A DNA stretch of 64,000 bases. Source: Halobacteriovorax sp. Its GTDB lineage: Bacteria > Bdellovibrionota > Bacteriovoracia > Bacteriovoracales > Bacteriovoracaceae. Below are positions 15,496 to 23,816 of the stretch, one piece after another. The stretch covers positions 62,001-126,000 of the forward strand of contig PBIO01000009.1 of assembly GCA_002720865.1 (NCBI GenBank). Direction: 5' to 3'. Every line of letters starts with the position of its first letter. Positions within the stretch are counted from its first letter, which is position 1. The position numbers and the translations under genes are program-made. The notes under the pieces are model-generated. The model had not been told where the DNA came from, did no database searches, and was given only the letters and a program-made list of their open reading frames with translations.

Positions 15496-16814
15496 TAGAA
15501 ACTCCAGCTTCTGATTTTAATATTGATTATATCTGTTAGGCGTTCTCCGTTTTCATCGATTACGCCTTTTTCTTTAAGCATTTTCATTACGCCTTCGGCG
15601 TGCTCACTAATTCTTTTGCTGTTTGATTTAGTGTCTTTTTTAAGTCTATTAACAAAAGATTTAACTTCTATTCTTTTTGGGAAAATTAATTTTGAATTTT
15701 CAACTTCACAGATTTTCTGAGTCATATGAGAGTCAGCTAGGTTATCAGGAGTTTGCATACCTTCTGGAAGCCAGGCCATTGAGATTGCTTGCTTGACAAC
15801 CGGAACCACATTCCAATTTGAAGTGATGGCGTGAAAGTATGTCCAATTGGCAAAGTCGGCACAAGTACCTAGTCTTGAATAAGACTGCTTAATGGCAAGT
15901 CTGGCCAGGGCCAGTTCTCTTTTTTTGGTTTCTCCCCAGTGGGTTAAACCTTTAACTCTTAGTACCGTATATTTTGTTCTATAATTTTGATATTTTTTGT
16001 ATTGATTATTGATCTTAAGAAACATGGGCATCTTTTCTTCTTCAGGCTTATTTAGATTGAAGATCCATGGGTAATAAGATTCAGTCTCGATATTATTATA
16101 TGACTCAAGGTTTGAGATAACTTCGGCATGTCTATAGTTTAAGACCTGGTCATTACCTTTTAACTTTTCAAGAAAGTTAATATACTTCATGGTCGCCGGA
16201 CCGAAGTCACTGTCTGTTGATCCATCGTACATTAAGGCTTTTCTTAAAATAATCTCACCAGGACTAGAGACCGTATGACAAACTTGGTTTGCTGATTTGA
16301 ATTGGACAGTTTTTTCCCTTACTTCGACGATTCCGTCCAAAGTATTGTCCTTTTCAAATGCAATCTGATGTTCAGCGAGTGTTTCTTCTAGTTTTCTGTA
16401 TGATTTAAGAGTTCTATCGGCGTAACGGATGGCCTTAAATTTATATTTATCAGCCTTAAGCTCTGTGAGCAGAGCTTCAAAAGCACTATTAACTTTATTT
16501 AAGTGCGCCTGTAGTAGGGCAGGATCTAATTTTGAATTAGTGTCAGAAAGAGAAACTTCTAAGTCTTTCTTTAGACGAAAAACTTCGCCTCTAAGAGTCC
16601 TCGCTTTTTCCCGGGCCTCTTTTTTCCAGTCCATGACGATAGTACGCTTTTCACGGCGGCTACCCATTCTAAGTGGACGGCTGTATTCAGCAATTTGCTT
16701 ATCTAATCTTTTTGCGTCTTTGGCGAGTTCAGTAACCGCTTCAAGGACACTATCGTTTGCTGTTACAGCAAAAGATAATAAAAGAGTGAATAGGATTGTC
16801 GTTAGTTTTGTCAT
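15495..16814 (-). CDS. Exported helical protein of unknown function
   Basis: A signal peptide (MTKLTTILFTLLLSFAVTA) precedes about 420 residues. The first half is charged and helical, rich in Lys, Arg and Glu, with likely coiled coils around residues 60-170. The second half is more globular, with cysteines at NQVCHTV, GTCADFANW and KICEVEN and aromatic motifs (YYPWIFN, GLTHWGETKKRELALARLAIKQSYSRLG). I do not recognise a family. It lies 50 bases after the 801-residue exported-protein gene, separated from it by a strong terminator, so its expression may be a reduced fraction of that gene's transcript. A 19-codon ORF is coupled to its stop. Confidence 0.78.
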   Translation of the reverse strand: MTKLTTILFTLLLSFAVTANDSVLEAVTELAKDAKRLDKQIAEYSRPLRMGSRREKRTIVMDWKKEAREKARTLRGEVFRLKKDLEVSLSDTNSKLDPALLQAHLNKVNSAFEALLTELKADKYKFKAIRYADRTLKSYRKLEETLAEHQIAFEKDNTLDGIVEVREKTVQFKSANQVCHTVSSPGEIILRKALMYDGSTDSDFGPATMKYINFLEKLKGNDQVLNYRHAEVISNLESYNNIETESYYPWIFNLNKPEEEKMPMFLKINNQYKKYQNYRTKYTVLRVKGLTHWGETKKRELALARLAIKQSYSRLGTCADFANWTYFHAITSNWNVVPVVKQAISMAWLPEGMQTPDNLADSHMTQKICEVENSKLIFPKRIEVKSFVNRLKKDTKSNSKRISEHAEGVMKMLKEKGVIDENGERLTDIINIKIRSWSF

Positions 16815-16828
16815 TTTTCTCGTTTTGT

Positions 16829-16857
16829 AAAAAGGGGTGACCCTTTAAGGGTCACCC
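16829..16857 (-). terminator. Strong intrinsic terminator between two exported-protein genes
   Basis: The nine-base perfect arms GGGTGACCC (16835-16843) and GGGTCACCC (16849-16857) are followed on the minus strand by CTTTTTAC. The stem lies directly after the 801-residue gene and only about 20 bases before the next start codon. It therefore probably sets polar down-regulation of the downstream gene. Confidence 0.85.
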
Positions 16858-16864
16858 GAACTTT

Positions 16865-19270
16865 TTATTTGTTCTTCTTCTTTACTTCTACACCTTGTGC
16901 GAACTTGTTAAGAGCTGCACGGTAAGCTTTTCTTGAAAATACTCCTGGGTCAAGAGTGTCAAGAAGTGATCCAACCTGAGCAAAAGTTGCGATGGCTTTA
17001 TCATTTAGTCTTCCTGAAGCTTTTGCGGCCATGAAGCTATTTCCAAGTTGTCCAACGATTGTGTTGTTCACAACTGAAGGAGTTTTCCAGCTAATTTCTT
17101 TGTCGATATCTCTTTGAGTCATATCTTGAAAGATATTGATTAGCTCTTGGATTCTTCCGTCAACAGTATCGTCACCTGAGTTACTTGAGTCTCCAGTTAG
17201 AAGAGCTGTAAAGTACTTAGCAAGTTCAGAAGTTCTTGAACCAATTCCCGCTGAGATTCTTGCGCTATCGATAACTTCTCCAGCGATTAGAGTTTCAACT
17301 GTTCCTGATACTCCGCCAGCGTGGATAACTGCGAGTGGATCAAGTCCTGAGAATTGAACTGTAGCGTTAGTCTTATTCTTTCCGTTTAATTGAAGAACAT
17401 CTGATTCAACAACTCCGAAGCTTCCAAGATTAGCGCGAACTTTAGTGATAACGTCAGTCTTTGATGGGTTAGTGATATCTACTAAGATATTACCAGCACC
17501 TTGGATTGAGTTAACTGAAGCACGGGCCTTTTCGATTTCTGACTCAGCAGATACTCTAATAGTCTGCGACTTAGTTGTAGTAAGAGCAGAATCAAACTTT
17601 ACAGCACCAGAGATTGAGATACCGATTCTTGCTTTTTCACCTGGAGTAAGGTTTCCAACTGTTCCAAGAAGTGGAGTTTCTACTCTAAATCTTGTTGAAG
17701 TAGGAGCTTTTTCAGCATGCGTTCTACCGCTACCGGCTAGGTCACCAGTAAGAGTGTAACGAATTGTTTCAGACTTAAGACCAAGGTTTGTTAAGTTAAC
17801 ATTGGCAGCAAGTTTTTCACCTTTCTTAAAGATATCATCAGACTTGTTACCAACTAGTTCAATTGAGTTGATCTCAACCATTGAGTGGTTAGCAAACTTA
17901 TTCCAAATCTTATCCCACTGAGTTACAAAGTTAGTCTTCCAAGTTAAGTTATAAGCAGCGATTGAATCGTTCTTATACTTAGCATTGTAAGCTAGCTCGT
18001 CAGCATATTCTTTAGCAGCGTCTCTACCGATAAGTTGACCGATAGTTTCACCAATACCTTGGTACTGCTGATGGGCCTTAACAAAGGCTTTTCCAAAATA
18101 TTGAGTAACATAATACTCTTGGTAAGCTTGCTTAAATGATTGCTCATGAATTCCTTGGTAGTAAGCTTTGTCACGACCGGCAACTGGAATCTGTCCGTAA
18201 ACAGCAGGTACTGGAGCAACTGGAGCAACACCTGGCTTTGCAGGAATAGCTGGCTGAGCTGGAGTGATAATTGTTACACCGTCTTCAGCATATACAGCAG
18301 GCTTTGCTGGAACAGCGGCCGTTGGTGGAACACCTGGCTTACCTGGCTTGGCAGCAGTAACAATTCCGTATTCAGTTTTACCTTCAAGATTTAAGTAATC
18401 AAGTTTGTGGTGAGTTCCTGAAAGAGAATTTTTAAAGTAGTTAAATGTTCTACCTTTTTCTTTCCAACCATATTTTTGAAATCTGTATTCTCCACGAGCC
18501 TTAAAATAGTCCCAAAGAGTAACGTTTCTCAGATCTTCTTGGAAAAGAACATCTGTAGCGCTACAAAGTTTTGATGGAGAGTAAGTATTTGCGTGATGTC
18601 TATGAACAACACGAGCTTCGATAAGCTCAGTTCCGTATACACCTCTTTTTACCCATCCTAACTTGTAAACAGGCTCGAATGATCCACCAATATTATCTAC
18701 ATAGTAACCATTATCGTATCCACGGAAGCTATGTGATGGCATATCGGCGTCAGTTCTTTGCTGTGGAAGTTTTCCAGTTCCAACAACTGAACGAAAACGA
18801 TTGATGATTTTTCCGTCAGCAACTGATTTACCTTCACGAGTTGCTTGAGCTCTGGCTTGTTCTTTTGCAGAGTCCATTGTGGCACCTTGGTAACGTCTCT
18901 TAGCTTCAGTTAGCATTTGAGGCGTTGGGTTTTTACCCATTAGGTAACCTTTATAAAGACCTTGTTGAAGAGCATCCATACAACCTAGGTATGATCCTTC
19001 ACCTTGAGCGAATCTTTCTGCCATGTACTTGGCCGCTGAAACACCTTTTTGACAGGCTTTGTAGGCCTGTAGGTCTTCTTTGTTTCTTTGTGAGTCGTAC
19101 TCAAATTTCTCACATACATCGTCTGTAATATCTGCTGGTGGTTGGTAAACAACACCTAGATTTACTCCGTTCACAGTTGAACGGTAGCCGTCATTCGCCA
19201 TGGCACTTGGGGTCGTGGCCATGATCGACGCTACAGCTAAAAGCGTGGGTAGTTTTGCTTTGATACTCAT
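16865..19270 (-). CDS. Large exported protein, paralogue of the 1193-aa protein in its second half
   Basis: A signal peptide (to about residue 26, ...TPSAMA) leads an 801-residue protein, with AGGAG about nine bases before the ATG. The N-terminal half is helical with scattered cysteines. Residues of roughly 300-365 are a Pro/Ala/Lys-rich linker built on AKPG/PAKPAV repeats. Then comes an aromatic segment (YYQGIHEQSFKQAYQEYYVT) and a strand-rich domain beginning FANHSMVEINSIELVG and DDIFKKGEKLAANVNLTNLG. This matches in spacing the ENHSVLKFVASQIVDGG and DGIFQPGETTLNNVKLVNFG stretch of the protein at 10958-14539. The end is helical and basic. A surface or envelope scaffold is the best inference. 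Confidence 0.8.
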   Translation of the reverse strand: MSIKAKLPTLLAVASIMATTPSAMANDGYRSTVNGVNLGVVYQPPADITDDVCEKFEYDSQRNKEDLQAYKACQKGVSAAKYMAERFAQGEGSYLGCMDALQQGLYKGYLMGKNPTPQMLTEAKRRYQGATMDSAKEQARAQATREGKSVADGKIINRFRSVVGTGKLPQQRTDADMPSHSFRGYDNGYYVDNIGGSFEPVYKLGWVKRGVYGTELIEARVVHRHHANTYSPSKLCSATDVLFQEDLRNVTLWDYFKARGEYRFQKYGWKEKGRTFNYFKNSLSGTHHKLDYLNLEGKTEYGIVTAAKPGKPGVPPTAAVPAKPAVYAEDGVTIITPAQPAIPAKPGVAPVAPVPAVYGQIPVAGRDKAYYQGIHEQSFKQAYQEYYVTQYFGKAFVKAHQQYQGIGETIGQLIGRDAAKEYADELAYNAKYKNDSIAAYNLTWKTNFVTQWDKIWNKFANHSMVEINSIELVGNKSDDIFKKGEKLAANVNLTNLGLKSETIRYTLTGDLAGSGRTHAEKAPTSTRFRVETPLLGTVGNLTPGEKARIGISISGAVKFDSALTTTKSQTIRVSAESEIEKARASVNSIQGAGNILVDITNPSKTDVITKVRANLGSFGVVESDVLQLNGKNKTNATVQFSGLDPLAVIHAGGVSGTVETLIAGEVIDSARISAGIGSRTSELAKYFTALLTGDSSNSGDDTVDGRIQELINIFQDMTQRDIDKEISWKTPSVVNNTIVGQLGNSFMAAKASGRLNDKAIATFAQVGSLLDTLDPGVFSRKAYRAALNKFAQGVEVKKKNK

Positions 19271-19442
19271 TGTTTCTTCTCCTTTGAAGATTGAGTTGGG
19301 TCTGGTTTTGGGGTTAAAAAATATATTTATCTGAGTCTAAATAATTTTGATGCGATGCGTAACTTGAATAAGCTCTGCTTGTAATAACTATATGTCTAAT
19401 GACACAATAGAGCGTCTAAACCTTAGACAGTAAAATTCTTAA

Positions 19443-20096
19443 GTGACTGTTTTTATGAATGAATCTAGTAAGTTTGGTTTCGACCTTTTTTCAAGACTTC
19501 CAGTTTTTGAGAAGATGCTCTTTGAAAATCCAAACGGTCCTTTCCTAGAAATAGGCTGTGGGAAACTTCCTTTTTTACCGGACTATTTATCCCTACTAGG
19601 GCCAGTTGAATGTATTGATTTTTCAGAGAACGCCATAGAGTTTTGTAAGAAACATTATAAAGAGGGAACTTACTCGAAAACCGACATCTTGGACTTTAAG
19701 GTCATAAACACTTACGCCATGGTGATGGATGCCCATCTGCTCCATTGTTTGGACTCTCTTGAATCCTATAAGCTAGCTCTTCTCAATATAAAACGTTGTT
19801 TAAAGCCAGGTGGTCTTTTCCTGCTTGAAACGATGACTTCTCATACTCAAATGGCCTTTGAGCTTAATCTTAATTACGAACCAAGTAATTTTAAGCTTTA
19901 TAAAGGTGATCGAGTTAGTCGACTTGTTCTTCCTAGTATCGTTATAGAAGAGCTAATCCTTGAAGCGGGCTTAAGGATAGAGTTTTTTAAAGTCGAAGAT
20001 GGGCTTAGGATGATTCCACACGACAATAGAGAGGAGTCCATCCCGGAAGACCCACAGGTGCTAAGGCTTATTGCCAGTAGACCTAAGGGGCACTAG
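19443..20096 (+). CDS. Class I SAM-dependent methyltransferase
   Basis: The 217-residue protein has the Rossmann methyltransferase motif I (FLEIGCGKLPFLPDYL), an acidic residue after strand 2 (VECIDFSENAIEFCK), the motif around DILDF, and a later helix-strand CLKPGGLFLLETM (motif IV/post-I region). It is cytosolic and small, and the substrate is not evident. The start is either GTG at 19443 or ATG at 19455 (MNESSKFGFDLF). Neither has a strong ribosome binding site. It is followed nine bases later by an MscS channel gene, so the two are probably co-transcribed. Confidence 0.88.
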   Translation: MTVFMNESSKFGFDLFSRLPVFEKMLFENPNGPFLEIGCGKLPFLPDYLSLLGPVECIDFSENAIEFCKKHYKEGTYSKTDILDFKVINTYAMVMDAHLLHCLDSLESYKLALLNIKRCLKPGGLFLLETMTSHTQMAFELNLNYEPSNFKLYKGDRVSRLVLPSIVIEELILEAGLRIEFFKVEDGLRMIPHDNREESIPEDPQVLRLIASRPKGH

Positions 20097-20105
20097 AATT
20101 ATTCC

Positions 20106-20963
20106 ATGTGGGAAATTACTGGAAAGATTTGGGAACTAATTAGAACACCTCTTTTTGAGATTAGCGGAAATAAATTTTCTGTGATGTCACTTATCTTGGC
20201 CTGTATTGTTTTTTACCTCTCCGTTATCCTATCAAAAATGGCAGAAAGGTTTATTCGAAATCTTCTCGCAGATAAAGAACTGGATGCTGGAGTAAAGGGA
20301 AGTATCGAACGCTTTACCAGATACCTAGTCGTAACGGTCGGTGCTTTGATGACCTTAGACACGGTAGGGATAAGTCTATCCAGTTTGGCGGCCTTAGGTG
20401 CTGTCTTAATGGTTGGTATTGGTTTTGGTCTTCAAAATATAACTCAAAACTTTATTTCTGGTTTAATCATCCTATTAGAAAGGCCTATCAAAGTAGGGGA
20501 CCTCGTTATCGTTCAGGGAGTCTCTGGAAGAGTGATTGAAATCGGTGCCCGCTCGACCTTAATTCATACTAGAGATGATGTTGCTATCATTGTTCCGAAT
20601 TCTCAGTTTATTTCTGAACAAGTGGTGAATGAATCCTTCTCTGGGGAAAAGATGAGGCTGCATATTCCCGTTGGTGTTGCCTACGGGAGTGATACTGACA
20701 AGGTTAAGAAGGCCCTCTTAAAAGTAGCTAATGAAAATTCAAAAGTTCTAGATTATCCTGCCCCTACAGTTAATTTTAATAACTTTGGAGATTCCTCACT
20801 AGACTTTGAAGTAAGAATTTGGGTTAGAGAGCTTTGGGAAAATGACGTGATAAAAAGTAATATACGTTTTGCTATCGACCAAGAGTTTAGGGCTCAAAAA
20901 ATCCAAATCCCTTTCCCACAAAGGGATCTGCATCTTCGAAGCTCAGAAGTCCCACTTTCATAG
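20106..20963 (+). CDS. Small-conductance mechanosensitive channel, MscS family
   Basis: The protein has 285 residues. Transmembrane helices fall at about 25-45 and 70-85, and the pore helix is AALGAVLMVGIGFGLQNITQNFISG (about 95-120). This Gly/Ala-patterned helix ending in LQN followed by FxSG is the MscS TM3 signature. The beta domain follows (RPIKVGDLVIV...GRVIEIGARSTLIHTRDDVAIIVPNSQFI), then the C-terminal alpha/beta domain. It relieves turgor on hypo-osmotic shock in the inner membrane. Length matches E. coli MscS (286). Confidence 0.95.
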   Translation: MWEITGKIWELIRTPLFEISGNKFSVMSLILACIVFYLSVILSKMAERFIRNLLADKELDAGVKGSIERFTRYLVVTVGALMTLDTVGISLSSLAALGAVLMVGIGFGLQNITQNFISGLIILLERPIKVGDLVIVQGVSGRVIEIGARSTLIHTRDDVAIIVPNSQFISEQVVNESFSGEKMRLHIPVGVAYGSDTDKVKKALLKVANENSKVLDYPAPTVNFNNFGDSSLDFEVRIWVRELWENDVIKSNIRFAIDQEFRAQKIQIPFPQRDLHLRSSEVPLS

Positions 20964-21034
20964 GGAAAGTTGAGCTATTTTGTCCTTTTAGTTTTTTAAA
21001 AAAGTTTAAAAGTTCACACTTTAAATTGCCTAGG

Positions 21035-21125
21035 CATGTTATGATTTAATTAAGAAATCATTAAAGCACCGAGAGACAATTAGTGGGTTCTCTCTATTAG
21101 GACGATAGTCGAACCCACTTTAAAT
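21035..21125 (+). ncRNA. Candidate small RNA or structured intergenic element
   Basis: The intergenic gap holds an extended -10 like sequence (TGTTATGAT at about 21034-21042) and, some 40 bases later, a nine-base perfect inverted repeat AGTGGGTTC / GAACCCACT (21082-21090 and 21111-21119), followed by TTTAAATC. The whole could be an unannotated transcript of about 70-80 nt on the plus strand. There is no good -35 box and no long T-tract, so this is weak. Confidence 0.25.
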
Positions 21126-21148
21126 CTTCCAACAATTTCAAAATATTT

Positions 21149-22105
21149 TTATTCAGAAGGGTAAGTATCTTGTTTAATCTTTATAAAAAGAAGCCTAAGT
21201 TCTTTGGCCAGCAATTCAGTATCTTCTAGGTATTTTGATAAATCTTCATGCTTCATAGAATTAAGTCTAGCTAAGCTTAGTTCATTAATTCTGCTGTTAA
21301 AATTTTCCATTTCAGAAGCAAAACGCTCATGAATAACTTTATAATCAACTAGATAATCTAAGACCTCTGTTAAATAGCGAAGCCTTGCCAAGTTGGAATA
21401 CTTAAATTCCAAGGTCGCTTCAACGATTAACATTTTGATAAACTTTATATCTCTTAACTGCTTGCCAGATAGAGTAGGCTCACTATCTATAATATTATAA
21501 AGTAGAATAAGTTTTGTCCTATAGTGAGTACGATCCATTTCCTGATAATGCTCAAAGTATTCTCCGACCTTGTATTTTTTATGGATTAAGTATTTAGCCT
21601 TTTCATTATCATTATCGATAAAAAAGCTATTAAGTGCGCTTAGAACGCCCTTTGCCAGCATTGTACAGTTACGATCCTTTTCCTGAAACTCCTTTGCTTT
21701 AGAGATAAAATGAGAGCGTTTAGGTTCAAAATCTTCATCTTCAAAATTTTCAATTTTTAATTTTTCATAAAGATCATTAGAGTTTTCTTCGCAGTCGTAG
21801 ATTTCAGGGATACGTTTTTTAAGAAATTTAATCTCTCCGTAAGGAGAGTCATTCTCGAACCAATTAATATAGGCCTCGATATTTTTAAATTTTTTAGGGG
21901 AGGTACTTCTTAGCTTTCTCTCTTTAGCTTTTTGTTTTTTAGTTCTAAAAGGTGTAGGCGTTTTTTCTTTATCAATGGACTCTAGTTTCTTGGGGCTAGA
22001 CTGAATCATATTAATTGAGTTTTCTTCAGCTCTATTTAGAAGAAGGTATGATAAACCTCCCAAGACGAGAGCGATGATGATTACTAAAAATCCCTTTTTA
22101 TTCAT
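21149..22105 (-). CDS. Membrane-anchored protein of unknown function
   Basis: The N-terminus MNKKGFLVIIIALVLGGLSY is an uncleaved anchor or signal. A basic, low-complexity linker (about 40-75, KKQKAKERKLRSTSPKK) precedes a helical domain of about 240 residues with a cysteine in YDCEENS and another in RNCTMLAKG. The remainder is Leu/Glu/Lys-rich helices resembling repeats of helical hairpins (LRDIKFIKMLIVEATLEFKY). No family is recognised. It is probably a periplasmic helical protein tethered to the inner membrane. It is transcribed alone, and the intergenic hairpin at 21082-21119 lies past its 3' end. Confidence 0.75.
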   Translation of the reverse strand: MNKKGFLVIIIALVLGGLSYLLLNRAEENSINMIQSSPKKLESIDKEKTPTPFRTKKQKAKERKLRSTSPKKFKNIEAYINWFENDSPYGEIKFLKKRIPEIYDCEENSNDLYEKLKIENFEDEDFEPKRSHFISKAKEFQEKDRNCTMLAKGVLSALNSFFIDNDNEKAKYLIHKKYKVGEYFEHYQEMDRTHYRTKLILLYNIIDSEPTLSGKQLRDIKFIKMLIVEATLEFKYSNLARLRYLTEVLDYLVDYKVIHERFASEMENFNSRINELSLARLNSMKHEDLSKYLEDTELLAKELRLLFIKIKQDTYPSE

Positions 22106-22324
22106 GCCGAAATTATATCCTGTTAAGTATCTTAAATTGTAGTCTATTCTTTAACTTCTGAGATTCCTGTAGATTTAGGGTAAATATAGAAGAAAAGTTG
22201 GCAGATTTTAAGAAGACAAGCGTTGTCGTTCTTGGCTAAGTACTGGATTCTCGAAGGAATTTTACCCAAATTTAAAAGCACTTGATAATAAATTTTCGTT
22301 TTAGCTGCACGTTGGAGGAAGAAA

Positions 22325-22858
22325 ATGGAGAAGGCCCTGGCCCAGAGTCCTGGTGAGAAGTATCAATCCCAAGATGTTTTTATTAATCAAGAAGGACAAG
22401 CTGAAGTATTGGAGCTTAGGCCTTATGATAAATCAAGTTTTGCCTTAAGAACTCTGGCCTGCCTTATTGACCAGGCCATCATTATCATTCCTTCCTTTAT
22501 TTTTGCTGGATGTATGTGCGTCTTTAGCTTTTTTGCTCTTTCCTTTTCAAATCTTCATGACGACTTTATCGCCGCCGTAATGGTTGCTACGGGAGTTTCC
22601 TCATTTTTTGCTCTTCACTGGTTATACTTTAGCCTAAGTGAGAGCTCTGAGCAGATGGGAACCTTTGGAATGTCCATCCTGGGAATAAAAGTTTTAAAAC
22701 GAGGGAAAAAACTAAATTTTTTTGAGGCCAATAATAGATATTGGTATTGGGTCTTTACAACACTCTTTTTTGGTATCAATACCCTTGGTCTTCTAGGACA
22801 TACTAAGGAGTTATTCCACGACCAGCTAAGTGATACTCAAGTAGTGGTAGAAAGCTGA
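22325..22858 (+). CDS. RDD family membrane protein
   Basis: The 177-residue protein has the RDD pattern: FALRTLACLIDQAII in the first membrane helix (Arg, then Asp in LID) and a second Asp-containing motif LFHDQLSDTQVV near the C-terminus. Membrane segments fall at about 45-70, 80-100 and 138-155. MGTFGMSILGIKVLKR matches the family's G-x-x-x-G-M/K-x-x-x-G-I-K-V loop. RDD proteins are suspected transporters or ion exchangers. GGAGG lies seven bases before the ATG. The 3' end overlaps the convergent phhB gene by 22 bases. Confidence 0.85.
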   Translation: MEKALAQSPGEKYQSQDVFINQEGQAEVLELRPYDKSSFALRTLACLIDQAIIIIPSFIFAGCMCVFSFFALSFSNLHDDFIAAVMVATGVSSFFALHWLYFSLSESSEQMGTFGMSILGIKVLKRGKKLNFFEANNRYWYWVFTTLFFGINTLGLLGHTKELFHDQLSDTQVVVES

Positions 22859-23124
22859 TCTACTTTTTGAGCAAAATCAAAATCTTTTTGTCTGAGGTCG
22901 TTCTCTGTATGGGTCCAAATCTCAAGCTCCATATGACCAAAGCCAAAGTGAATCTCTGGATGATGATTCACTTCTTCCGCATAAAAACTGATAAGGTTTA
23001 CTAAATCAAGGGCCTCTTTAAAACCTGGAAAGCTAAAGCTTCGCTTAAGTCTAGTATTATTAAAGCTTAGTTCCCAGCCAGGACCCAATGCTTTTAGAGC
23101 ATTTTCTTTGTCTTCAAGAGTCAC
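22837..23124 (-). CDS. phhB: Pterin-4a-carbinolamine dehydratase
   Basis: The 95-residue protein has the family motif EEVNHHPEIHFGFGHMELEIWTH (about residues 49-71), with the His-His-Pro and the Trp-Thr-His that form the active site. It dehydrates 4a-hydroxytetrahydropterin, normally made by aromatic amino acid hydroxylases. No hydroxylase is in the window. In bacteria without one, the protein may instead tie to Moco or folate metabolism. It starts with GTG, overlapping the pyrF stop by one base (TAGTG), and so is co-translated as the last gene of the pyrimidine operon. Confidence 0.92.
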   Translation of the reverse strand: MTLEDKENALKALGPGWELSFNNTRLKRSFSFPGFKEALDLVNLISFYAEEVNHHPEIHFGFGHMELEIWTHTENDLRQKDFDFAQKVDQLSTTT

Positions 23125-23816
23125 TATAATTCCTCTAGCCTTGCAGCTAAGTTTTCCGCCTCTGTTAAGGCCCTTCCCATAACTAAAAAATCCGCACCGG
23201 CTTCAAAGGCAGCATTAGGGTCCATAACTCTTTTTTGATCACCGGCGGATTGATCGGAAAACCTAATTCCTGGTGTTACCTTTAAAGCACTAAGGCCTAA
23301 GTTTTCTTCTAGTGATGTAATAACTGGAAGCTCATGAGGGGAGAGGATAAATCCATCAATCTTTTCCTCTAGTCCCATTTTAAAAAGTCTGCCGAAATCC
23401 TCGTTAGAACCTTCTAAATCCCACAACTCCGAGAAATCTTCACTTCCTAAAGAAGTTAAAAAGCTAACCCCAAGTATTTTGGTATTAGGTAGGTATTTTG
23501 ATTTAGCTTCCATGGCGGCCCTAACCATTTGTCTTCCACCAGTTAAGTGGATGGTTAAGTATTTAATAGGAAGACCCTCCAAAGACTTTATGGCCTTTGC
23601 CACCGTATTTGGGATATCGTGAAGCTTGTAATCAAAAAAAATATTTTTATTGTACTTCTCTTGAAATTCAATAAGACCTTTTGGACCTAACTGGCTAAAG
23701 AACTCTAGTCCAAGTTTAATATTGACGGGAGCATTGCCTAAGTCACTCATAAAGCGCTCTCTAGCGCTTTCTTCCATATTATCTAGGGCAACAAAAATTT
23801 TCTCTAGACGACTCAA
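23124..23816 (-). CDS. pyrF: Orotidine 5'-phosphate decarboxylase
   Basis: The 230-residue protein carries FFDYKLHDIPNTV, the Asp-x-Lys-x-x-Asp-Ile-Pro-Asn-Thr catalytic motif of OMP decarboxylase. The substrate strand VTPGIRFSDQSAGDQKR and the phosphate-binding end GADFLVMGRALTEA are also present. It makes UMP from OMP, the last step of de novo pyrimidine synthesis. It starts with TTG inside the stop of the carA-carB gene (TTGA), indicating coupled translation. Confidence 0.95.
   Translation of the reverse strand: MSRLEKIFVALDNMEESARERFMSDLGNAPVNIKLGLEFFSQLGPKGLIEFQEKYNKNIFFDYKLHDIPNTVAKAIKSLEGLPIKYLTIHLTGGRQMVRAAMEAKSKYLPNTKILGVSFLTSLGSEDFSELWDLEGSNEDFGRLFKMGLEEKIDGFILSPHELPVITSLEENLGLSALKVTPGIRFSDQSAGDQKRVMDPNAAFEAGADFLVMGRALTEAENLAARLEEL

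Noticed and set aside
22210..22233. Imperfect inverted repeat AAGAAGACAA / TTGTCGTTCTT before the RDD gene
   Set aside because: One base is bulged, there is no T-tract or promoter context, and no regulator is linked. It may be chance in an AT-rich gap.
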